Assembly (NCBI GenBank): GCA_002352225.1
Contig: DEIA01000044.1
Coordinates: 1 to 21,952 of the forward strand
From: Flammeovirgaceae bacterium UBA2786
GTDB taxonomy: Bacteria > Bacteroidota > Bacteroidia > Cytophagales > Cyclobacteriaceae
Length of the DNA stretch: 21,952 nt
Direction of reading: 5' to 3'
Of the stretch, positions 1 to 6,766 are shown piece after piece. The notes beneath the pieces were generated by a model. It was given only the letters and a program-made list of their open reading frames with translations, did not search any database and was not told the origin of the DNA. Within the stretch, counting starts at the first letter, position 1; every line of letters begins with the position of its first letter. The position numbers were made by a program, and so were the translations under genes.

Positions 1-465
1 CAGGCTACAAACAATACCTGGTATCCGTTAAGTTTTCTTGCACCCATACCACAAAACGAGCCGTGGCTGAGCAGCGCACTGGATCGAATAAAAGAACTGA
101 GTGCTCATATTCAACAAGCAGGTATTGCCCCGGAAAACATTTTTATACTTGGCTTTTCGCAAGGCGCTTGTTTAACATTGGAGTTTGCCGCACGTAATGC
201 CCAAAAGTGGGGCGGTATTATAGCCTTAACGGGAGGTTTGATTGGCGATAAGCTGGAGCCCTACCACTATTCTGGAAATTTTTCTGGTACACCAATACTA
301 ATGACAAACGGAAGTAACGATCCGCATGTACCCCTTGTACGAAGTGAGCAATCAAAACAGCAATTGGAGCAGATGGACGCTAAAGTTGAACTGTTAGTTT
401 ATCCTAATCGGCCGCATACCATTTTGCAAGAGGAGTTGAAGATAGTTTCAAGGTATTTCTCTTGA
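1..465 (+). CDS. Phospholipase/carboxylesterase (alpha/beta hydrolase), C-terminal part
   Basis: The reading frame is open from the first base, so the start lies outside the window; 154 residues are visible. The sequence contains the nucleophile elbow GFSQGA (Ser codon 157-159), an Asp in GSNDPHVP (codon 319-321) and a His in RPHT (codon 415-417), the complete Ser-Asp-His triad in the order and spacing of the phospholipase/carboxylesterase family (PF02230, YpfH/EstB-like). Members are cytosolic serine esterases that hydrolyse short acyl esters or lysophospholipids; the true substrate cannot be read here. No signal peptide can be judged because the N-terminus is missing. The gene stands alone: it is followed by 231 non-coding bases with two stem-loops, the first of which may end its transcript. 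Confidence 0.9.
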   Translation, partial: QATNNTWYPLSFLAPIPQNEPWLSSALDRIKELSAHIQQAGIAPENIFILGFSQGACLTLEFAARNAQKWGGIIALTGGLIGDKLEPYHYSGNFSGTPILMTNGSNDPHVPLVRSEQSKQQLEQMDAKVELLVYPNRPHTILQEELKIVSRYFS

Positions 466-528
466 TGTTCGGGGTTAATGAATCCCAAACACTGATAAAC
501 AGATATAAAATCTGCACCATTTCTTTCC

Positions 529-560
529 GCGCAGAGTTACCCGTTTCGGAAACCCTGCGC
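529..560. terminator. Stem-loop 1 downstream of the esterase (possible terminator or structured RNA)
   Basis: GCGCAG (529-534) pairs with CTGCGC (555-560). Inside, GTT (536-538) can pair with AAC and CCG with CGG around a TTT loop. The stem begins 64 bases after the esterase stop codon. It is followed by a short T-containing stretch (TCTCTTTAAATT) rather than a clean U-tract, so intrinsic termination is possible but not certain. The inner part CCCGTTTCGG is shared with stem-loop 2. Confidence 0.45.
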
Positions 561-577
561 TCTCTTTAAATTAAACG

Positions 578-603
578 CAGTGTCCCCGAAACGGGAGACA
601 CTG
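578..603. terminator. Stem-loop 2, GC-rich hairpin with one bulged base
   Basis: CAGTGTC (578-584) pairs with GACACTG (597-603), and CCCG with CGGG around an AAA loop, leaving one bulged A. This gives about 11 base pairs, the strongest hairpin in the window. There is no T-tract behind it on either strand. The loop-proximal sequence CCCGAAACGGG is the reverse complement of the core of stem-loop 1, so the two could also pair with each other. Function unknown: terminator, transcript stabiliser or scattered repeat are all possible. Confidence 0.45.
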
Positions 604-621
604 AGAAGAATGGGAACATAA

Positions 622-658
622 TGTGATATAAATCATGTAATACATTGTACAAAATGTA
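622..658. promoter_or_regulatory. Possible operator region of the GH63-like gene
   Basis: Two palindrome-like blocks lie 39-75 bases before the ATG at 697. TGTGA-N6-TCATG (622-637) resembles a Crp/Fnr-family site in its left half. TACATTGTACAAAATGTA (641-658) is a near-perfect 18-bp palindrome with 7 of 9 pairs matching. Either could bind a dimeric regulator of the glycosidase gene. This is pattern recognition only. Confidence 0.25.
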
Positions 659-696
659 ACGATTCAGTAATTCGGTTTTTATTATCTTGGAAACCT

Positions 697-3336
697 ATGA
701 CGGCCGAGAAACAGAGACTGATTGAAGATCGCGACAAAATAAAAAACTGGCGCCAGTGGGGCCCTTACCTTACCGAACGGCAATGGGGAACCGTGCGTGA
801 AGATTACAGTGCCAATGGCGATGCCTGGAATTATATAACACACGACATGGCCCGCAGCAAAGCCTATCGCTGGGGCGAAGAAGGCATTGCCGGTATTTCG
901 GACGACAACCAGTTTCTTTGCCTTGCTCTTGCTCTTTGGAATAAAAAAGACCCCATTCTGAAAGAACGTTTCTTCGGATTAACCAACCCCGAAGGCAACC
1001 ACGGAGAAGATGTAAAAGAAATTTATTATTACCTCGACTCCCTCCCCACCCATTCGTACATGCGCATGCTGTACAAATATCCGCAACAGGAATATCCGTA
1101 TGCTCAATTGGTTGAAGAAAGTAAACGCAGGGGCAAACACGATCGAGAGTTTGAATTACCCGATACCAACATCTTTGCTGATAATCGCTATTTCGATGTT
1201 TCGGTTGAGTACATCAAGGCCGATGTTTGCGATATGCTGATTCAGATAACCGTAACCAATCGCGGGCCTGAAACAGCGGCACTCGAATTATTTCCTACAC
1301 TCTGGTTTCGCAATACCTGGGCATGGGGATATGATAACACCAAGCCCGAAATTAATTTAGATGCTAAAGGCGTAATGAAAGCGAGCCACAAACAATTAGG
1401 CTCGTATTACTTTTACTGCGAAGGCAAGCACGAAGCCCTCTTCTGCGAAAATGAAACCAATACCTGGCGACTCCATCAGCATTTTCAGCCTGGCACTTTT
1501 AAAGATGGCATTAACGATTATATCATTTTCAATTATCCGGGAGCCATTAATAAAACCAACCAGGGAACGAAGGCTGCCTATCGTTTTGATTTGAATTTAA
1601 AAGCCGGTGAGTCGAAAGTGATTCGTCTTCGCCTGGCTTCTCATGCTCATCAAAAACCATTTCAGCAGTTCGATACATTGGTAGCAAAGGCCAAAGCCGA
1701 AGCCAATGAGTATTTTGCCGATCTGCAAAAAGACATCTCTTCTGAAGAAGAAAAAGTAATTCAGAGACAGGCATTGGCCGGTATGTTGTGGAGCAAACAA
1801 TTTTATAATTACGACATGGATGTATGGTTGCGGGGCGATCCGCACCTGCCACCACCACCACACGAACGCAGGCAGGGGCGCAACCGCGAGTGGGATCATC
1901 TGCACAACTTTGATATTATCTCCATGCCCGATAAATGGGAATATCCGTGGTATGCCGCATGGGATCTTGCCTTTCATGCTATTCCCCTTGCCATGATAGA
2001 TCCGGAGTTTGCCAAGAACCAGTTGTTGTTGCTTACCAAAGAATGGTACATGCACCCTAACGGACAACTACCCGCATACGAGTGGGCCTTTGGCGATGTA
2101 AACCCGCCTGTGCATGCGTGGGCTGCCTGGCGTGTGTATAAAATAGATCGCAAACTGCAGGATGGTAAGCCCGATCGAAAATTTCTGGAAGAAATTTTTC
2201 ATAAACTGTTGCTCAACTTTACCTGGTGGGTAAACAAGAAAGATGAGAGCGGCAATAACATTTTTCAAGGTGGCTTTTTAGGAATGGATAATATTGGTGT
2301 GTTCGATCGCAGCAGCACACACCTGCCTACAGGCGGACACATTGAGCAATCGGATGGCACCAGCTGGATGGCCATGTACACCCTTAACCTGTTGCGCATT
2401 TCGCTGGAACTGGCTAAAGAAAATCCAACCTATCAAAGTTTGGCCACAAAATTCTTCGAACACTTTTTATACATAGCCGGGGCCATGGCCAATGTGAACA
2501 ACGAAGGTATTAACCTATGGGATGAAGAAGATGAATTTTTTTATGATGTATTGCACTTGCCCTCTAACGAGAGGATTCAGTTAAAGGTACGCTCGATGGT
2601 AGGGTTGATTCCTTTGTTTGCAGTAGAAGTTCTGGATGAAGAAATCTTTCAGCTGATGCCTGAGTTTACAGCACGCCTCGATTGGTTTTTACAAAACCGG
2701 CCCGATCTGGCCAACCTTATTTCGCGTTGGGGCGACCGTGGCAAAAATCAACGCCACCTGCTCTCTTTATTGCGTGGCCACCGAATGAAGTGCTTGCTAA
2801 AACGTATGCTGGACGAAAAAGAATTTCTTTCTCCTTTTGGAATACGCGCCCTTTCGCGGCATCATTTAGATAATCCGTATGTGCTTCATGCTAATGGAAG
2901 TCAGTTTTCGGTGCGCTACCAACCAGGCGAAAGCGATGCGTATTTATTTGGCGGAAACAGCAACTGGCGTGGGCCGGTTTGGTTTCCTGTTAATTATTTA
3001 ATTATCGAATCGCTGCAACGCTTCCATCATTACTATGGAAATGATTTTACGATAGAACATCCAACCGGCTCGGGCAACATGCTTACGCTGCGCGAAATTG
3101 CAAGCGAACTTTCGCAACGATTGATTAACCTGTTTAAAGTTAACGAAGAAGGTAAGCGACCTGTTTTTGGCGATGAAGAATTGTATCAAACCAACCCTGG
3201 CTTTACGGATAACCTATTGTTTTACGAATACTTTGATGGCGATACCGGCCGCGGATTAGGGGCCAGCCATCAAACCGGATGGACCGGATTAGTAGCCAAG
3301 CTGATACAACCCATACAAACCAGAAAGAAAAAGTAG
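697..3336 (+). CDS. GH63/MGH1-like family glycosidase (bacterial 'glucosidase')
   Basis: An 879-residue protein without signal peptide, hence probably cytosolic. The N-terminal ~330 residues form the beta-rich domain typical of bacterial GH63-like proteins (RWGEEGIAGISDDNQ, LPDTNIFADNRYFDV). The rest is an (alpha/alpha)6 barrel with WYAAWDLAFHAIP (Asp423, probable acid), YEWAFGDVNPPVHAWA, NWRGPVWFPVNYL and FYEYFDGDTG...HQTGWTGLV; Glu844 is my candidate for the second catalytic carboxylate by comparison with GH63. Known GH63 enzymes are inverting alpha-glucosidases, and relatives hydrolyse mannosylglycerate or glucosylglycerate; the substrate here is unknown. Length fits the family. The gene is monocistronic in appearance, with a possible operator region and two hairpins upstream and no sugar-transport or other glycan genes beside it. 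The ATG at 697 directly precedes the conserved N-terminus (QRLIEDRDKIKNWRQWGPYL). Confidence 0.88.
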   Translation: MTAEKQRLIEDRDKIKNWRQWGPYLTERQWGTVREDYSANGDAWNYITHDMARSKAYRWGEEGIAGISDDNQFLCLALALWNKKDPILKERFFGLTNPEGNHGEDVKEIYYYLDSLPTHSYMRMLYKYPQQEYPYAQLVEESKRRGKHDREFELPDTNIFADNRYFDVSVEYIKADVCDMLIQITVTNRGPETAALELFPTLWFRNTWAWGYDNTKPEINLDAKGVMKASHKQLGSYYFYCEGKHEALFCENETNTWRLHQHFQPGTFKDGINDYIIFNYPGAINKTNQGTKAAYRFDLNLKAGESKVIRLRLASHAHQKPFQQFDTLVAKAKAEANEYFADLQKDISSEEEKVIQRQALAGMLWSKQFYNYDMDVWLRGDPHLPPPPHERRQGRNREWDHLHNFDIISMPDKWEYPWYAAWDLAFHAIPLAMIDPEFAKNQLLLLTKEWYMHPNGQLPAYEWAFGDVNPPVHAWAAWRVYKIDRKLQDGKPDRKFLEEIFHKLLLNFTWWVNKKDESGNNIFQGGFLGMDNIGVFDRSSTHLPTGGHIEQSDGTSWMAMYTLNLLRISLELAKENPTYQSLATKFFEHFLYIAGAMANVNNEGINLWDEEDEFFYDVLHLPSNERIQLKVRSMVGLIPLFAVEVLDEEIFQLMPEFTARLDWFLQNRPDLANLISRWGDRGKNQRHLLSLLRGHRMKCLLKRMLDEKEFLSPFGIRALSRHHLDNPYVLHANGSQFSVRYQPGESDAYLFGGNSNWRGPVWFPVNYLIIESLQRFHHYYGNDFTIEHPTGSGNMLTLREIASELSQRLINLFKVNEEGKRPVFGDEELYQTNPGFTDNLLFYEYFDGDTGRGLGASHQTGWTGLVAKLIQPIQTRKKK

Positions 3337-3411
3337 ATTCATAAACCAAACAGAGCAAGATTCGGGTTGAAAAAGGTTCTGAGATGGGCAATTTTTCCAA
3401 AAAATTAATTT

Positions 3412-3879
3412 ATGAATTTCAAACTAAGGTCGTTGCCAGCTACTGAGTTCACTCACCTATTTAAATTGGATAATTCAGTGTTAAAAAAAATGGGTGCCGT
3501 AAGAATAATGGTAGATAAATTTCCCGGGTTTCCCTGTCGGGTAAGTTTACAAGACGCTGAAATTGGAGAAGAAGTAATTTTGTTGTCCTACCCACACCAC
3601 AAAACACCTTCGCCCTATCAGGCAAACGGCCCAATCTACATACGAAAGGCAGCCCAACCAGCGGCTTTAGAAATTAACGAAATCCCTAACATGTTTTCTC
3701 ACCGGTTGCTCTCAGTAAGGGGTTTTGATAAAAATGGCTTTATGCAAGCTGCCACTGTAACGGAGGGGTGCAATCTTAGAGAAGAAATAATTAAAACATT
3801 TGAAACCCACGAGATAACTTACATTCATATTCATAATGCCGGGCCTGGCTGTTACAACTGTATGGTTGAGCGGGCTTGA
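3412..3879 (+). CDS. DUF1203 family protein
   Basis: A 155-residue protein of usual DUF1203 length. The family hallmarks are present: CRVSLQDAEIGEEVILLSYPHH near residue 42-63, SPYQANGPIYIR around 66-77, LLSVRGFD, and the C-terminal IHIHNAGPGCYNC with two cysteines and two histidines. These conserved Cys/His residues could bind a metal, but no biochemical role is established to my knowledge. There is no signal peptide or membrane segment, so it is cytosolic. It starts 75 bases after the glycosidase stop. It is followed by a broken DUF4180 gene, so it may have been part of a short row of small stress-type or uncharacterised genes. Confidence 0.85.
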   Translation: MNFKLRSLPATEFTHLFKLDNSVLKKMGAVRIMVDKFPGFPCRVSLQDAEIGEEVILLSYPHHKTPSPYQANGPIYIRKAAQPAALEINEIPNMFSHRLLSVRGFDKNGFMQAATVTEGCNLREEIIKTFETHEITYIHIHNAGPGCYNCMVERA

Positions 3880-3926
3880 TGGTGGATGTGGATTTTGTTT
3901 CACCTTCAGCAACAATATCAGTCTAA

Positions 3927-4102
3927 ATGAAAATTGAAACTCATTAGATATTCTTCAAAAATTTGCGCAATACAAAATGGCCTTGGCCATTGTGGGAGAC
4001 TTTTCAAAATTTAAGAGTAAAAGTTTAGCTGATTTCATTTTTGAAAGTAACAAGGGCAAACAGATTAATTTTGTAAACGTACCAGCAGAAGCTCTGAAAT
4101 AA
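3927..4102 (+). pseudogene. DUF4180 gene with internal deletion
   Basis: ATG at 3927 reads MKIETH and then stops at TAG (3945-3947). In the next frame, from 3938, the sequence reads LDILQKFAQYK...LAIVGDFSKFKSKSLADF...ESNKGKQINFV and ends at TAA 4100-4102. This is the characteristic C-terminal half of DUF4180 proteins (about 115-120 residues), whose N-termini commonly look like MKIxTH. The best reading is that roughly 60 codons in the middle were lost, joining start and C-terminus out of frame. The family function is unknown. The remaining coding sequence still looks well conserved, suggesting a recent event. I rely on memory of the family for the N-terminal match. Confidence 0.7.
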
Positions 4103-4150
4103 CTAACCACTAAACTTATAAGATGTAGTTTACTGCTATACTTCATCTTT

Positions 4151-4158
4151 TATCTTTG
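4151..4158 (+). promoter_or_regulatory. -7 box of Bacteroidota type (TATCTTTG) before the haemoglobin gene
   Basis: TATCTTTG matches the Bacteroidota sigma-A -7 consensus TAnnTTTG exactly. The start codon follows after only 4 bases (ATG at 4163). Transcription normally begins some 5-8 bases past this box, so the mRNA would be leaderless or nearly so. No convincing -33 TTG element is visible about 20 bases upstream. Confidence 0.5.
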
Positions 4159-4162
4159 CGTT

Positions 4163-4537
4163 ATGTTGCCCAGCCTTTACGAAAAACTTGGTGCCGATAA
4201 TATTGCTTTGCTGGTTGAGCGCTTCTACGATATTGTGTTTTCGCACCCCGACATCAGCCACCTGTTTAAGACCGATAAAGAGGTGATCAAAGAAAAACAA
4301 CGTTTATTCTTAACACAGTTTTTTGGTGGTCCGGCATTGTATTCACAACAATATGGTCATCCGCAGTTGCGCGCGCGGCACTTGCCACACCCTATTGGCA
4401 ACGATGAGGCTGTAGCCTGGCTTGCCTGCATGTCCAAAGCCATTGGCTCTTTACCCATCGATAAGTCCTTGAAGGACGAACTGTTTAAACGGTTTGTGCC
4501 CACAGCTATGTTTATGGTAAACAAGGATGAGCAGTAA
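4163..4537 (+). CDS. Truncated haemoglobin, group II (trHbO-like)
   Basis: A 124-residue globin of 2-over-2 type. The start LYEKLG and RFYDIVFSHPDISHLF cover helices A to C, with Tyr22 at the B10 position; QRLFLTQFFGGPALYSQQYGHPQLRARHLPHPI contains the proximal haem-ligand His73 (F8), and AWLACM has Trp86 at G8, the group II hallmark. Group II globins bind O2 tightly and are linked to oxygen sensing, peroxidase-like reactions or protection from NO and oxidants; the role here is not shown by the context. It is cytosolic and probably transcribed alone from the -7 box just upstream. Its stop codon lies one base from the stop of the convergent gene on the other strand, so there is no room for a separate terminator. 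Confidence 0.9.
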   Translation: MLPSLYEKLGADNIALLVERFYDIVFSHPDISHLFKTDKEVIKEKQRLFLTQFFGGPALYSQQYGHPQLRARHLPHPIGNDEAVAWLACMSKAIGSLPIDKSLKDELFKRFVPTAMFMVNKDEQ

Positions 4538-4538
4538 A

Positions 4539-5048
4539 TTATTTCAGATATTTATCCGGCAACGGAAATCCTAAGCTTTCGGCACACCAGAAAATATTCA
4601 CTATGTAGTAGCGGTGCTGATCTTTGAACAATTGAATACTGTTGATGCCGCGATTGGTTACCGGGCCATCATTCTTTTCTTTGGTTTCGTACGTACTAAA
4701 CACATGCACTACCGTTCCATACGCATCTTCTTTCCGACTTAGTTCTCGTTCGAAAAATCCCGATGAAATTCGCGATGAAAACAGGTGTACATACTCTTCA
4801 GGTGAAATGGCCCGCAACTCAAAATTACCTTTATCATCTTTACGGGATGGAATAAGCCGGGCATCAGATTTAAACAAAAACCGAAAACGATCCCAGTCTC
4901 GCGCAACGCCCGGATCTCCTGAAATTACATCATACAGGGCATGCATAATCGCATCCACAGATTGTACATCGCGTGTGTAATCTTTAGTCTGAGCTTGTGT
5001 TACTACAGACCCTGCCATTAGCAGTATGGCAATAACTATTTTTTTCAT
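4539..5048 (-). CDS. Secreted NTF2-like/SnoaL-like protein of unknown function
   Basis: I chose the ATG at 5048 (MKKIVIAILLMAGSVVTQAQ) because it begins a clear signal peptide ending near AQA-Q; an upstream ATG at 5075 would only add nine residues in front of it. The mature part, about 150 residues, contains DVQSVDAIMHALYDVISG, DWDRFRFLFKSDARLIP, SPEEYVHLF, GFFERELSRKEDAYGTVVHVFSTYE and INSIQLFKDQHRYYIVNIFWCAE. This order of an N-terminal helix pair followed by beta strands resembles the NTF2/DUF4440 fold, in which a cone-shaped pocket binds small molecules or serves as an enzyme. No catalytic residues can be assigned. It lies 75 bases downstream of the TlpA-like gene on the same strand and might be co-transcribed with it. 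Confidence 0.7.
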   Translation of the reverse strand: MKKIVIAILLMAGSVVTQAQTKDYTRDVQSVDAIMHALYDVISGDPGVARDWDRFRFLFKSDARLIPSRKDDKGNFELRAISPEEYVHLFSSRISSGFFERELSRKEDAYGTVVHVFSTYETKEKNDGPVTNRGINSIQLFKDQHRYYIVNIFWCAESLGFPLPDKYLK

Positions 5049-5123
5049 TATCAATATATTAAGTGGCGTGTTCAACTTTCGTTTCTTTGATTGGGAAAGT
5101 TTTTAAATGTAATTTGGATAAAT

Positions 5124-6704
5124 TTATTTTGTAATAAGGCTTTCTATCTCTTTGATAAGGGCATCTCCTTGGCCTGGCCTTGATGCTGTTGATTTGAATA
5201 TTTTACCAGAAGAATCAATCAACACATACCTGGGGATTGCCCCCTGGTAACCGCCTATCGTTTTCCACATGTCTTCAATGAATTTGACATCGCCTCTAAA
5301 ATGATACCCAGCCAACTGGTTGAATTTAATACTCTGACGCCAGCGATCATTCCACTCTTTCTTATCTATTGATATGTACAAAAGTTCAATTCTACCACTA
5401 TCAATGAAGTGCTCAATATTGGCCTTATGCCTAAAGTCTTCAATACAAGGATGGCACCACGTTGCCCACACATCAATTAATATGTTCTTTCCTTCAAATC
5501 CTTTTAACAATTCAGAAAAGCTTGAAAAATTCTTGTTTATAATTTTTGCTTTGTTGAAAGACTTACTCTCAGCTTGTACATACGCTTTAAGTTTTTCAAT
5601 CTGGGGCCGGTAAAACATCATGTGTTGCGATCCTTTATATTCTTCTTCCAGATCATAAATTGCATTAAGCAATGCCGGAGAATAAAAGAGTTGGTTCTGC
5701 AAATACAACTGCATACCACTAAGCCGGTAAGCAAAAGTAGTGGCCGAATCAAAATCAAGGAGTTTGTTAGTCTTAAAAAAACGGCCAATCATCAAAGAAT
5801 CTAATGAACTAGTTGTTTGCGGGAAATGATACCGTTTATAATTTTCCTTTGTATAAGAATAAGATTCTATAAACTCATTATAATCCTTACTGTTTACGGA
5901 CGGCCTTAGTTCATCTTTCCACTTGGCCATAAAATATTCAATAAGCCGCTCCCACTCCGGGCCGTATTTTTCATAGGTTACTTTAGTAGAATCATTACCA
6001 GCTGCCCTTATCTCTGTTGCCCGTTTCATGAACATTCCGCTTAAAAACACTGTGCCATAAAAAGCGTGCATCTCATTAATCAGGAAATCCCGAATCTCTT
6101 TGTTTTTCTTTTCCAGGTTGGGGTCTTCCAGAGAAAACCCCAAAGGCAGGTTAAGAATACGTATTTTCTCTGCATGAATTAATGAATCAATCAGCTGCAC
6201 TGCTTCTTTTGGTGTTTTGGCTTTATTGATAGGGTCCCCATAATAATTCCCTTCAACCGAGCGTAACGTTTCATAAGTTGTGCGTTGTATTTGATTATAA
6301 AATCTGTTTACGGTTTGATGATCTCCGGTAATCCGTACAGTAACCAGGTTTCGCAATGAATCATAATATACGGCCGAGTACATTGCTTTATCTTTCGCAA
6401 AAAATCTACTTTCATCCAGCTCAATATAAATCGTTGAATTCTCATCATGAAAAAAGCGGTATTGCAAACGCTTGTACCCAACAACCGTTGTTCCAATTCC
6501 TTTATTCTCAAATTCAATTAAAAATGTTCCGGAAGCTGAGGGTTTAACTTCTTTCCAATATGGCGTAAAGACGCCTTCAATAGTTGGATGATAGTAAACA
6601 ACCGACTTGCCATCATAATTCAGTATTTTACCTCGGATGGCAACCTTACCATTTGCTGAATGTACAAATGACACAATTAAGAATATGGTTATTGAAATTC
6701 TCAT
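5124..6704 (-). CDS. TlpA-like periplasmic thioredoxin-domain protein
   Basis: The 526-residue protein starts with a signal peptide (MRISITIFLIVSFVHSANG) and has no lipobox cysteine, so it should be periplasmic. Residues ~20-120 look like the beta-rich N-terminal domain (DUF4369-type) often found in Bacteroidota TlpA proteins; the middle is helical with unknown role. The C-terminal ~140 residues are a thioredoxin fold: NILIDVWATWCHPC with redox cysteines 417 and 420, LLYISIDKKE, and the cis-proline segment GAIPRYVLID (Pro491). Such proteins reduce or exchange disulfides on exported proteins, for example during cytochrome c maturation, but no cytochrome gene is nearby. It is followed on the same strand by a small secreted protein and preceded, after 62 bases, by the Pif1-like helicase. 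Confidence 0.85.
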   Translation of the reverse strand: MRISITIFLIVSFVHSANGKVAIRGKILNYDGKSVVYYHPTIEGVFTPYWKEVKPSASGTFLIEFENKGIGTTVVGYKRLQYRFFHDENSTIYIELDESRFFAKDKAMYSAVYYDSLRNLVTVRITGDHQTVNRFYNQIQRTTYETLRSVEGNYYGDPINKAKTPKEAVQLIDSLIHAEKIRILNLPLGFSLEDPNLEKKNKEIRDFLINEMHAFYGTVFLSGMFMKRATEIRAAGNDSTKVTYEKYGPEWERLIEYFMAKWKDELRPSVNSKDYNEFIESYSYTKENYKRYHFPQTTSSLDSLMIGRFFKTNKLLDFDSATTFAYRLSGMQLYLQNQLFYSPALLNAIYDLEEEYKGSQHMMFYRPQIEKLKAYVQAESKSFNKAKIINKNFSSFSELLKGFEGKNILIDVWATWCHPCIEDFRHKANIEHFIDSGRIELLYISIDKKEWNDRWRQSIKFNQLAGYHFRGDVKFIEDMWKTIGGYQGAIPRYVLIDSSGKIFKSTASRPGQGDALIKEIESLITK

Positions 6705-6766
6705 ATACTTCTCAAAGAAATACCATAAAAAAATAACTTAGTCTTTTGTATCCAATTAAATTAAGG

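Noticed and set aside
1547..2067. Long open frames antisense to the GH63-like gene
   Set aside because: They overlap a well-conserved coding region and their translations have odd composition with no known motif.
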